The notes beneath the pieces are model-generated. The model had not been told where the DNA came from. It made no database searches and worked only from the letters and a program-made list of their open reading frames with translations. A stretch of 64,000 nucleotides of DNA from Nothophoma quercina (taxonomy: Eukaryota; Ascomycota; Dothideomycetes; Pleosporales; Didymellaceae): positions 434,001 to 498,000 of the forward strand of contig JAKIXB010000001.1 of the NCBI GenBank assembly GCA_021642125.1. Reading direction: 5' to 3'. The translations under genes were made by a program, and so were the position numbers. Position 1 is the first letter of the stretch, and every line of letters begins with the position of its first letter. This document shows, one piece after another, positions 22,185 through 31,715 of this stretch.

Positions 22185-24683
22185 TCAAGAGAACTCAACA
22201 CGACTACCGCCCAGCCTAGCTTGTTTCGCCTGGGCTCTCTCTGCCCTTCTCCGCCTTCTGTTTGAGTCGTAGTTGCTGACGTCTGTCTCTGTACCATATA
22301 CTTGGGTGCCGTGAGGGCTGCTCAGGATGCTTGGGTCTGCCGCTGGAATGGGTGGAGGCGGAGGAAGATTAGTTTGCTGCGGCGGCCTCTGAGCTGTGCC
22401 CGTGAAATTTGGCGGCGGACCAGGAGGTGGAGGAGGAATGTATGGCTCCGGCATCTGCAAAGGCCCGCCAGGGTGTGAGGCAGGTGGCGGTGGTGGAACA
22501 GCTTGTCCCATTTCTGCAGCCTGCTGTGCTTCGAGAGCTTCTGTTCGTCGCCAACGGTCTCCATCAAGCTGGCTCAACGATGACATGCTGCCGTTGCGGT
22601 TCCTGCGTTGTCGTTCTCGTCTCCTAGCATCACGTTCTGCTGCCGCCTCTTCCTCGTTCAAGCGTCGAAGCGTAACATGTCGCCCATCGTTGTGCATCTT
22701 GACCTTAACAGATACGGGAGGAGAGGCAATGCTCTCGTCATGGCTGTTTCTCCTTCTTGACGGCGATCCAGAAGAGGCAGCGGCAGCAGCAGCGCCATCA
22801 GCAAAAGCTGCGGCGCCTGCAGAGTTGCGATGACGACGATGAGAACGACCACCAGGGGAGACGTACGCATCCGATCCAGAATCAGAAATGATAGTGTTGT
22901 CAGCTGGACGTAGAACCGAAGGGCCAGCGGAAGAGGTCATGGGTGGTGTAGCAACGTTGGGTCTGGCCACGGAGGGTGTCATCCCTGAGATTTCGGTCTC
23001 TGAGTAGATTGTCGAAGGTGGTCCGTTGTGCCTACGGGGAGGCATGCCGTCACCAGTGAATCGTCGGCGGTTGCTGTTCGCTCGGGCCATCTTCTCTTCC
23101 TCCATGTCCTGCTGCCTCAGTTCCTCGACTCGTGCTTCCTCTTTCCTGTTTCGGCGCTTGTTCCAGGTGTGCTTGAGGAATCCAATGGCTCCAAGTGTCA
23201 TGATACCATCCTTCACGCCATAGGACGACTCTTCTCTTAGTGGGCGGGAATCGTGGTGGTCGTTGAAACTTGTTCGGCTGTCGAATGAGTCGATGGATCC
23301 ACCGCTTCTTGTTGGGCGATGACCAGCTCGCAGTGGGCTTGCACCCATAGCAGCTGCTTGAGCAGCTTCGCGTTCCTCGACGCGACGCCAATCTTGATTC
23401 CTTGCTGGTGAATCGGGCGCTCTGCCTTCTTCAAGACGGCTCAGATCTGTTTGAGTGACCTCAGACTGGGGTAGTGGACGGCCATAGCTGACATCACTTC
23501 CCGTCGATGTCTCGGTGTAAGCACGCCTGTCCTTATCCTTTTTGCCGAAAAGTGACTTGAATGCGAAGATACCTCCTGCGGCAGCCCCAGCACCAAGGAA
23601 GCGGTCGCGCCATGTTGAGCCCTTGCGCCTGTCATTGTACTTCTCGTCGCTCAGGTAAGATTCAGTGAATTGTGACTGGGTAACTCGTGATCGAGAATCA
23701 GGGCGCGAGCTCAAAACTGTTGTCTCGTCGCCGCGGCGCCTACTGCGACTACGACTGTGCGATCGATTTCTCGATGCCAATGCAGCAAGCCCTGCGCCAG
23801 CTGCACCTGCGGTTGCCAATGCGCCGAGACCACGTCCACCGCGGCTTCTTCGACTCCTTGTGCTCGCAGTGCGCTCGGTGATGTAGGTGGTGTTATCGTC
23901 GAAGCCCATCTCAGGCTGGTTCCTGTACGAAAGCACAAAGTATACGATCAAGAGGATGAATGCCCAGATCGCAAACAGGATGAACAACACCTTGGGTGAG
24001 CCCCAAAGCGTCAAGCCGAGTGGGATTTGCGCAATACCCAAAAGCAGGACGACGCGACCGATCCATTGGTGCAACTGTATGAGTCAGTCCTCTGTCGGAT
24101 TACGGAAGCATTTTGGAACGTACGATGAGCTTCAGGGGTACCTTGAAGCGCTCTTTGCCTTTCTCGAGGCGATGGATGATGGATCCTCCGAAGACCTGCA
24201 CAACAACGAGAGTGTATAGAGCTACACCAATGCCGTGATGTGGATTTGTCAATGACCTCTCGAGCCCAACAGCTTGAAAGCCCAATACGATCAGCGCCGT
24301 AGCCAGAAGCAATGTCATGATCTGTAGCCAGATATGCACGCGTAGGGCAAGTCGCGGGTTTCGGTGGTAGAATCGCGCCATGAAAATGGCCCCCGGTACG
24401 ACAAATAGGAAGGTGATGACAGCGAGGATACCGTGGGCCATGATCAAAGGCTTGTACCCGACCATGTTGCGAAAGCGATTGCCCATGCCTGACAAGTCAG
24501 TAAGACATCTCCAGCTTGAGACCTAACGAACTCACCATTGTAGCGCATCGTGTCGAAGTTGACGCCCATCAGATTGGGCAGCAGGAAGGTGTTGCGCTGC
24601 GAGTCCCACGTTCCATCGCCAACATACATGGAGTCGGACGAGTAGACGCTACTCCCAGGCGCCGACAGCCCCTGGTCCGACAT
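22185..24683 (-). CDS. Cytochrome b561-like membrane protein with long disordered tail
   Basis: Three minus-strand exons, 24683-24536, 24488-24124 and 24074-22185, with introns of 47 and 49 nt, give about 800 residues. After a 50-residue leader come five hydrophobic helices (about residues 65-205). Histidines sit at typical b561 places: MAHG, RVHIW, PHHGIG and LHQWIG. This supports a two-haem b561 transmembrane core that moves electrons across a membrane (family knowledge). No DOMON domain precedes it. The remaining roughly 590 residues are low-complexity: an Arg/Ser-rich stretch, Gly-rich parts, a charged region (EEEAAAERDARRRERQRR) and a proline-rich block (PPPPPASHPGG) near the end. The tail is probably cytosolic and disordered. 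Its start is fixed by the ATG of the first exon; the splice joins keep frame. Confidence 0.82.
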
Positions 24684-25195
24684 GGTGGTAATTCTTCTTT
24701 GAGGTCGTTCTCCAGTAGTTCGAGTGATGACGCAGATATAGATGTGTAACTGGCAGACCACCTAAGTTCGAAGTAGTGATGATGCAGGGACTGAAACCAA
24801 ATAACACGCGATCCTAACAAGCAATAAACGATAGAAACAGAAATTCGTAACGTCGTGAAGGCCGTGAGGATAAAGATGGGGTGTTTGCCTTTGGTCGGGC
24901 TGGTCTTGATGTCGCTGATCTTGGGCGCTAAAGTGGGTGAATGAGCTCGTCCGGCTTCCGGACAGCTCTGTATAGAACGTCAGTCGTGTCGCTGTCCTCT
25001 TGGTCTTCGTAAGGGGTTTGAAGTTTCTGCAGTGTCCTCCTGCGCGCGCAAACGATATCGTGTTGCCTCAGAATTGGAGAGGCTGGCAACGGGTAGTTGC
25101 ACCAGCGCTTCTAGCTCAGTGAGGAAAGACCCACCGAGTAAACACCCCACTTGGCCCAGCAACCGGCGGGCTGATTCGCTCTAATCGATAAATAG
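24684..25195. other. Intergenic, promoter of b561-like gene
   Basis: About 500 nt with no supported ORF. It likely serves as promoter for the minus-strand b561-like gene and for the candidate small plus-strand gene at 25196. Confidence 0.45.
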
Positions 25196-25596
25196 ATGGC
25201 TGAACTACACGTCTCATCCAATCACGAACCATCCAGCTGTACAATCAGCTGCGGTGGTCCCTGCGACACGTCTTCCAAGTTTCGAGTCTGGGGCCCGTGT
25301 GCGCTGGCAAGTGAGGCGTCTCCAGATCTACGTCAGACCGCTCGTTGACCAGCACCCTGGACACCACCACTTACAAAGTCACACAGCATCATGGACTTCT
25401 TGTGCGGGCTCAGACGGAATACAAGAAATTGGGATGGGTCGCAGCTTGCAGCAGCTGTAACAAAAAGCTGAAGTTGATGGTATCTCAGAATCGACTTCCC
25501 AACGCCTGTAAATCCAAAAAATCTACGCAAAAAGACCAACGCCTAACGGGCTTCAAGCGATCTGCAGCAGACCCATGCTCAACCCTCCACTTCTAA
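25196..25596 (+). CDS. Candidate small CxxC-type protein (tentative)
   Basis: A plus-strand ATG at 25196 opens a 38-codon frame with cysteine-rich sequence (SSCTISCGGPCD) up to a possible GTGAGG donor at 25311. A second frame downstream encodes EYKKLGWVAACSSCNKKLKL, a further Cys (LPNACKSKK) and a Lys-rich end, stopping at 25596. Joining 25310 to an acceptor after ACAAAG near 25378 keeps both parts in frame and gives about 110 residues. The CxxC plus a distal Cys suggests metal binding (inference). The alternative CAG acceptor at about 25410 would instead give a quick stop. The stop codon lies 15-18 nt inside the end of the convergent Sos7 coding region. The splice model is uncertain and I do not recognise the family. 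Confidence 0.4.
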
Positions 25597-26496
25597 CATA
25601 TCCCTCAACGCCTTTTCCGAGGCTGTGAGCCAGCGACCTTTCTCCTCGAGTTCGTCGCCGATACCTCCGCCCTCTTCTTTCCTCCGCCGTGCCTCTTTAG
25701 CTGCTGCGACTGTGCCTAGCTTTTGCGTTTCCAAGGGCTTGAGCTCGCGCTCCAGCTTCTCTAGCTCCTTTGCTCGATTTGGTAGCGATGATTGCAATTG
25801 TGCTATTTGCGCATTCAAAACGGCCAACTCTGCTTCTCGCTCGTTGAGCAGCCTCAGCGTCTCCGGCAATGGTAGGCCAAGCTCCGGGTTGCTCGATGTT
25901 GGTGTTTGGTCCTTCTTCAACTGCGCAATACTGGTCTCAAGACCCTGAACCTCACCAGGCAGAGTCTCCAGTTGTTGTCGCCTGAGCTGTACACCATCGT
26001 AGCGCTCAGCAAGCTCTTTACCCTTGACCTCCAGCTGCTGCAAGATCTCAGCAACTTCGAGTTTGCGCTCCTTCAAGCTAGCCTTCAGCTTGAGCACCTC
26101 GGCCTCCTTTTCGACGTTTTCTTTGGCTTCGACAAGGGGTGGTGGGTCGTCGGTGAGGTTGCGCAGGAACTTTTCCTTTGTAACTTGCTCTACATAAGAA
26201 AAGCGCAGCTTGCTGAAAAGCTCCTGGAGTGTGTCAGTGATCTGCTTATTATAACCGCAGCTTGCGCTGACCTTGTAGTGCTTCAGATCCTCCTCCAATG
26301 CGGCAGGATGTGTGTCGCCATGCTGATCGCTGTCTACTGACGCGGCTGAGTTGCGCTTATTCGAGGATTGAGGGATCTCCTTTGGCTTGAGTGGCTCAGT
26401 GATGGCGATGATCTTGAGCTGGTGCTCCTTCTGTAGTTGTTCGAGAGCCGATGCTGGTGTAGGCGCAGCAGAGGAAGACTTTCGTGTGGCGGCCAT
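25579..26496 (-). CDS. sos7: Kinetochore protein Sos7
   Basis: Single exon, 305 residues from the ATG at 26496 (MAATRKSSS). An upstream in-frame ATG at 26619 would add 41 residues, and the open frame reaches 26643. Near residues 130-155 is the block EKFLRNLTDDPPPLVEAKEN, characteristic of the fungal Sos7 family. It is followed by a long coiled coil from about 155 to 275 with heptad leucines. In fission yeast Sos7 binds Mis12 and Spc7/KNL1 at the kinetochore (family knowledge), so this is probably a nuclear kinetochore linker. It is divergent from the splicing-factor-like gene with only 173 nt between the two ATGs, implying a shared promoter. The C-terminus overlaps the end of the tentative small gene. 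Confidence 0.75.
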   Translation of the reverse strand: MAATRKSSSAAPTPASALEQLQKEHQLKIIAITEPLKPKEIPQSSNKRNSAASVDSDQHGDTHPAALEEDLKHYKVSASCGYNKQITDTLQELFSKLRFSYVEQVTKEKFLRNLTDDPPPLVEAKENVEKEAEVLKLKASLKERKLEVAEILQQLEVKGKELAERYDGVQLRRQQLETLPGEVQGLETSIAQLKKDQTPTSSNPELGLPLPETLRLLNEREAELAVLNAQIAQLQSSLPNRAKELEKLERELKPLETQKLGTVAAAKEARRRKEEGGGIGDELEEKGRWLTASEKALRDMLEVEG

Positions 26497-26669
26497 TGTG
26501 TGTATATTATATCGAGCTTGTCTGTCGAACGGAGGGGTGTTTGTTTTGGCCGACACAACGCGCCTTCCTGTAGGGCTGAACGCCGCGGTCATTACCCATC
26601 TGAGACTAGACCGTGACATCGAACCATGAATCCAACGCTTCACTTATTCTTCGTTCTTACACCTCAAAC

Positions 26670-27959
26670 ATGCCCTTCAATGTTGACGATGACGAGTACG
26701 TCGCGAAACTACTTGCGCAGGATGCCAAGAAGACAAGCAAGACCTATGATATGGTAGGCCTCGACGCCTTCAACCCAAAGAGGTGCGTAGGAAGCCTCTG
26801 ATACCTGCTATCTTCAGGTAGCTGTTGATGTATAGAAGCTCCACTTGATGGCAACAGACAGTGGTTGACGTTGATCAGATCAAGAGCTGCCGCTCCAAAA
26901 CCGAACACGAACTTTCTGCGCAATATTATTCGTCAGACCGATAGTCACAATGCGGCGCTATTGGCGAGGGAAGCCGAAGAGTCAAACTTGCGACTAAGAC
27001 AAATGAACCGCGAAAGAGACAAGAGACGCACCGAGACGGTGGATAGAGCAAAGAGACGGATTGAAGGACGTTTGAGTCCTCCGCCAAAGGCAGACGACTC
27101 ACAGAAACCCCAATCATCACGGCGAGGAGACGATCATGGCGACGACGAAGCAAAGGATCACTCGAGGGAACGACGCAAGGGATATCGAGATGAGCGTTCA
27201 GAATCACGGTCAAGGAGGCACAGAGATCGAAGCAGGGAAAGAGACCGGCACAAGAGGCGACACAGCGACAGCGACGATGAGCGAGCGCATAAGTCGAGGC
27301 GTCTCAGAGATCACAGAAACGACGACCGCCGACATCGTGACGACAGTGAGAGGGAGAACAGGAGATCTCGTCGCCAATGTCGAAAGAGTAGGCAATCTTA
27401 CCCCAGGTCACCATCTCGGTCCCGCTCACGATCACCTCGACGCAAGGCACACAGGAAGTGCTCGCGCTCGCGCTCACCGAAAACATCGTTGCGCAGTTCC
27501 AAGAAATCTCGAGAGGATAGACGGCGAACGCATACCCCAGCCTCTGATTCAGATCCACTCGAAGCAATTGTCGGCCCTCTCCCTCCACCACCTGAACCTA
27601 CGGTACGCTCGCGCGGTCGAGGCGCTCTCAAGGCCAATAACCTTGGCATCGAGTCTCGATTCTCTACCAATTACAATCCGTCAATCGACATGAAACCAGG
27701 CTCAGACGCCGAAGATGATTGGGTTGAAGCCCTTGAAGTCATGCGGGACCGAGAACGCTGGAAGCAGCAAGGCGCAGACCGATTGCGTGCTGCAGGCTTC
27801 AAGGACGAGCAGGTCAAAAAGTGGGAGAAGGGCGGAGATCCCCTGGAAGAGGATGTAGTATGGAGCAAGAGAGGCCAGGACAGGGAATGGGACAGAGGCA
27901 AAGTCGTGGACGAGGACGGGGATATCGACCTCAAAGCGGACTGGGGACGGCTGAAGTAG
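26670..27959 (+). CDS. RS-rich pre-mRNA-splicing factor 38B-like protein
   Basis: Exons 26670-26782 and about 26879-27959 give about 397 residues. The start MPFNVDDDEYVAKLLAQDAK and the segment PKPNTNFLRNIIRQTDSHNA, which begins soon after the splice, match the conserved N-terminus of the fungal proteins annotated as pre-mRNA-splicing factor 38B. The middle (about residues 95-265) is dominated by Arg/Ser/Asp/His dipeptides (RS/RD/RE), typical of spliceosomal proteins. The C-terminus has a compact acidic part (DAEDDWVEALEVMRDRERW) and ends in DWGRLK. Two acceptors are possible, 26857 and 26878; both keep frame and differ by seven residues. The downstream one is closer to the expected family sequence. 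Nuclear, likely splicing-associated. Confidence 0.78.
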
Positions 27960-28016
27960 AGAATCGCTTTGGCGATGTATATTGGATACTATGCACACTC
28001 TGAGAGCTGATCTAAC

Positions 28017-29718
28017 CTACAGCTTCATACCCAAAACCTTGTGCACCCTCAGTGCTTGCCTGATGCTCAGATCGAGCATAATCTCCTCACTTCCTCCAGG
28101 GATAGCATACGCTCTGACATCCCTGTACAACCTCTCGACCTTCGCACCCTGTCCACCACGGCTATAACTCAGCCCACCGAAGATCTGACTTGCTTCCCTC
28201 GCGCAAAATTCAAATGTGGTAGTACTCTGTGCCTTCAGACTAGCAATAGCGCCACCAAGCTTCAACATGGCTTCTGTCTCGCCCATAAGCTGGCACTGGT
28301 ACACCAAGTTCTCAAGCCAGTTGTAGCTCGCTTCAATCTGGCGGGCCATATGTGCAAGCTTCAAGCGAATCACCGGGTGATCAATAAGCTTTTTACCGAA
28401 GGTCTTGCGCTTGTGTGCGTACTTGACGCTCTCTTCGTAGCAGACACGGGCGAAGCGGACAGACTGAATGACGATACCGATGCGCTCGTGGTTAAAGTTG
28501 GTCATGACAACCTTGAAACCCTGGTTCTCTTTGCCAATAAGGTTCTCGACGGGAACCTTGACGTCTTCGAAGGTAATGTATGTTGTTCCTGAGGACCAGA
28601 CGCCCTGGCAGTCCATTCTGCGGGTTGACACGCCGCCGGCTGAGCGCTCGATGAGCAGGACAGATACGCCGTTCATACCTTTGTCCGATGTGCGCACGGC
28701 GGTTGTGAAGTAGTCGGACCAAATGCCGTTAGTGATCCACTTCTTCTCGCCGTTGACGATGTAGTGCTTGCCGTCTTCAGAAAGCTTAGCTTCACAAGTC
28801 AGACCTGCGACGTCACTGCCTGCATCGGGCTCGGTGATGGCCAGGCAGATGCGTTTATCACCACTGAGAAGCCCGGGACCAATGCGCTTGATCAGCTCTG
28901 GCTTTGCGAACTTGAAGACTGGCGGGCCGCCGATACCGTAGCCACCGATCAAGTTCCAAACCAGACCTCCACTGCCTGTGCGAGATAGTTCGTCTGTGAG
29001 GATCATCTCGTGGAAGTGGTCCCACTTCTCAGGAGGTACGCTCGCTACCCGCTTGTCCGTGTATTGCGCCGGGTAGTGGATGCCCAGTAGACCAGCGAGG
29101 TAGCCGCGCTCACCCATCTCCTTATAGATTTCATCGGGCACCTTCTTTGCCTCGTCCCATTCTGTGACGTTGGGCATGATCTTCTCCTCTACCCATGCTC
29201 GTACTTCGTCGCGGAGCGCAACGTGGGTCTCGTTGTAGTAAGGCGAGTGGTATGTCTGGTACCACGAAGGGTCGGCGTATGGGACCAAATCACCATAAGA
29301 GTCGAATGGCTCGGCCTCTTCAGCGGCGGCTTCGGTTGGCTGGGGTGCAATGGCGCCAGGCACAGCTTCGGGCTTGACGGGCTCCTTCTTCTGCGGCGGT
29401 GGTGTTGCTGGAGGTGTGGGAGGTGCGGCCTTGGTGTCGAGAGACCCTACTTGCAGCTGCTTCTGGTACTTCTTGAGAATGCTCTCATTGTGATACTTCC
29501 AAAACTGCTTCGACGCATCCTTGCCGGCAACACGGGTGAGGACTTGTCCTGTCAGTGCACATGTACCACTAAAGTTGCTAGGCTCACCTACTTTTCTTGC
29601 CTCCTGGGTGCTCATCGGCGAACTTCGTCAGATCGTAGACATCTTCATCGACAATGATGTATAAGTCGTCTGCAGTCTTGTGCGCCGCAACGTCGGCGGT
29701 AGAGAAGCGTTTTGACAT
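28017..29718 (-). CDS. Acyl-CoA dehydrogenase fused to cytochrome b5 domain
   Basis: Exons 29718-29592 and about 29542-28017 on minus give about 550 residues. Residues 1-80 form a cytochrome b5 domain with the haem ligand motif HPGG (37-40) and a second His in FWKYHN. A Pro/Lys-rich linker follows (PPTPPATPPPQKK). The rest is a full acyl-CoA dehydrogenase: ITEPDAGSD for flavin and substrate binding, GEKKWITNG, NHERIGI, and RDVRAYAIPGGSEEIMLDL, with the usual catalytic-Glu region at the end. This family removes hydrogens from acyl-CoA using FAD; the fused haem domain may pass electrons onward (inference). This fusion architecture is known in fungi. The intron end is ambiguous: AG at 29549 or 29543, both in frame, giving KKRQVL or KKIL after HPGG. 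No clear targeting sequence. Confidence 0.9.
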
Positions 29719-30343
29719 CTTGATGCGGGAAGGAGACGTGAACGCTCAATTTGTAATGGTATGGTACAGGAAGGAGACGCAGTCACAAGACAAAGAGGGT
29801 CGCATGAAAGTGGTGGATCTATAAACAACCAGTGTTCGGCATCTCTTTCACATGCAACGCCAGCTCCACGCCAGGAGTCTGGGGACGCACGTGAAAGCAG
29901 CCGCATTTGGCACATTCCGGGGTATTGCCCGAGATCTCGTGAGCGCAATGGGTGCGCTGTCATTGGCTGCGGCGTGGAGTGAGCGGCTGACCTTCTGCTT
30001 CGAGGTCGACGTCACCACAAAAGACAGGCCGAGGCACAGCGACTTGGCTGTTGCAAAGTCGTTCACGGGCCAGCACCGCGGCGTTCTTGAGCCAAATGCT
30101 GACAATCAGGTGCTCTGAGACGCGTCGGAGCCACGGAGCCGATTTATGTCATTCATGTCGCGTTTGAATGTGACGTTGATGTTACCAGCGCCGTTGAAAG
30201 TGTAGTGAAGCTGCGACCGTTGTCCGGTGCGGACTGATCTCCTTTGGAAGGTGTCGTCATGGTCCGGCAGCTGAGGTAGGCACGAACAGCTTGCATCTTC
30301 TCCACGACAACAACACTTTCAGATCTCAACAGCCAGTCCAAGT
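29719..30343. other. Divergent intergenic region
   Basis: Between the divergent acyl-CoA dehydrogenase and cupin genes, about 625 nt. Overlapping short frames only. It presumably holds both promoters. Confidence 0.5.
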
Positions 30344-30943
30344 ATGCCGGGTGAAGTCAAGGTAAAGAAGTTTTCGGAGATTACTTCTCCAAGCGGTCCT
30401 CAAAGTGATGGCATGGAACGAATCCCCGCCATCGTGGACATGTCCGACCAGATCTGCGGAACAGGTAGATATTTGATACATGGATATTCCAGCGATGGAC
30501 ACATGCTAACGTATGCAGTGATGCTTGCGAAACCTCACAGTGCGAGTGCCGTCCATCATCATGGTGAAGAAGGTAGGGACATCTGCATCCATGCTTCGCG
30601 GACCTTCGGTGACTTTAGATCATACTTTTGAACAGCGATCTGATATTTGTTTCAGACACAATTGTTTACGCCGTCACTGGGCGAGGCGCCATAGTGAGTG
30701 ACAATGGCAAGAAAAGGCAAGAGTTGGCGCCGGGCGACTTCGCACTCATCCCAGCATATGTACGCCGACCTCGAGAAAAACCGAATCATTTACTTATCTT
30801 GACAGGCTGAACATCAAGAGGTCAACGATGGTGATGAGGAAGTTAAGTGGATCATCACACGCGGTGGCCGCAGTCCGATTGTACACAACCTCGATGAATG
30901 GGGACGGAGCCAGGACCCAACAAAAACGCAAGGCAGTTATTAA
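30344..30943 (+). CDS. Small cupin-domain protein
   Basis: Three exons, 30344-30572, 30656-30759 and 30806-30943, with introns of 83 and 46 nt, encode about 156 residues. The second and third junctions restore a cupin core. Motif 1 is in SAVHHHGEEDTIVYAVTGRG (residues about 69-88), with the metal-binding His-x-His and downstream Glu. Motif 2 is in APGDFALIPAYAEHQEVN, with the third His. A conserved IITRGG strand and an acidic tail follow. Single-domain cupins of this size include sugar isomerases and dioxygenase-like enzymes; the substrate cannot be told. No signal peptide, probably cytosolic. Without splicing the gene breaks into two 60-95 codon frames, so the intron model is decisive. Confidence 0.8.
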
Positions 30944-31715
30944 GCTCAAAACATTCGTTACACAGTAACGACTTGGCTATCTGTTCTTCGGTTTCCAGCA
31001 CAATAATGTAAGGAATAGGCACCCTGATCACAGCGTGACACGTTCCCATTCACGAGGTTTTGACACGCAACGTACACTCTAAGACAACAATCCAACGTCA
31101 CAACGCACCTTCAATCCGCTTTCTCATCTCTTCGCAATATGTTTCTGCATCTCAATCATCCTTCTGTGGGGCGTGGATGCCGTGGTCAAGGTGTGCTCGA
31201 CCACCAGCCGCTCACGAGCTCTAGAACAAGGCTCCGATTGGTCCGATATAGTTCGCTTTATGCATAGTGGCAGAGCACTATGTCACCCCTCAGTTGCGGA
31301 CTCCAGCTCGAGGGCAGCAGGAAAAGGACATTCAAAAGCAAGCGTCTTGTCGTTGCAAAGATGTTGGTTATTTTTGACTTCTTGTTCCGAACCTCAGCCA
31401 CAACCGCAACTGGCAGCTTGGCCCCACTCAACTATCGCGGTGCATAGCGAAGAAGCTGCGATCCGCTTGGCAGGATCATCACCAATTGATATCCTTCTCC
31501 TGCTAAGGCTTTGAGCGGGAACATGTCATAGCCTTGTTGGCATTGTTCAAGAATAACATCGCAGAAGCTGTGTCATTGTAATTAAGCAGTGTTTCCATGT
31601 GCTCACTATTATCACTATTATCTACAACAGAGCTTCGTACTAGTCAACAAGACGCTAAAAGCCCATCGATCTAAGGACGACCTTCTAAAGGCCCGTTCTC
31701 CTAGGAGTGTATCCA
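30944..31715. other. Intergenic spacer
   Basis: About 770 nt without a supported gene. A plus-strand frame at 31173-31514 has no domain or splice partners. The right end is the promoter and leader of the GH92 gene. Confidence 0.5.

Noticed and set aside
27136..27693. Second plus-strand frame of 185 codons within the RS-rich gene
   Set aside because: It reads the same RS-rich repeats one frame over, giving Thr/Arg/Ala low complexity. The other frame has the conserved N- and C-terminal blocks.
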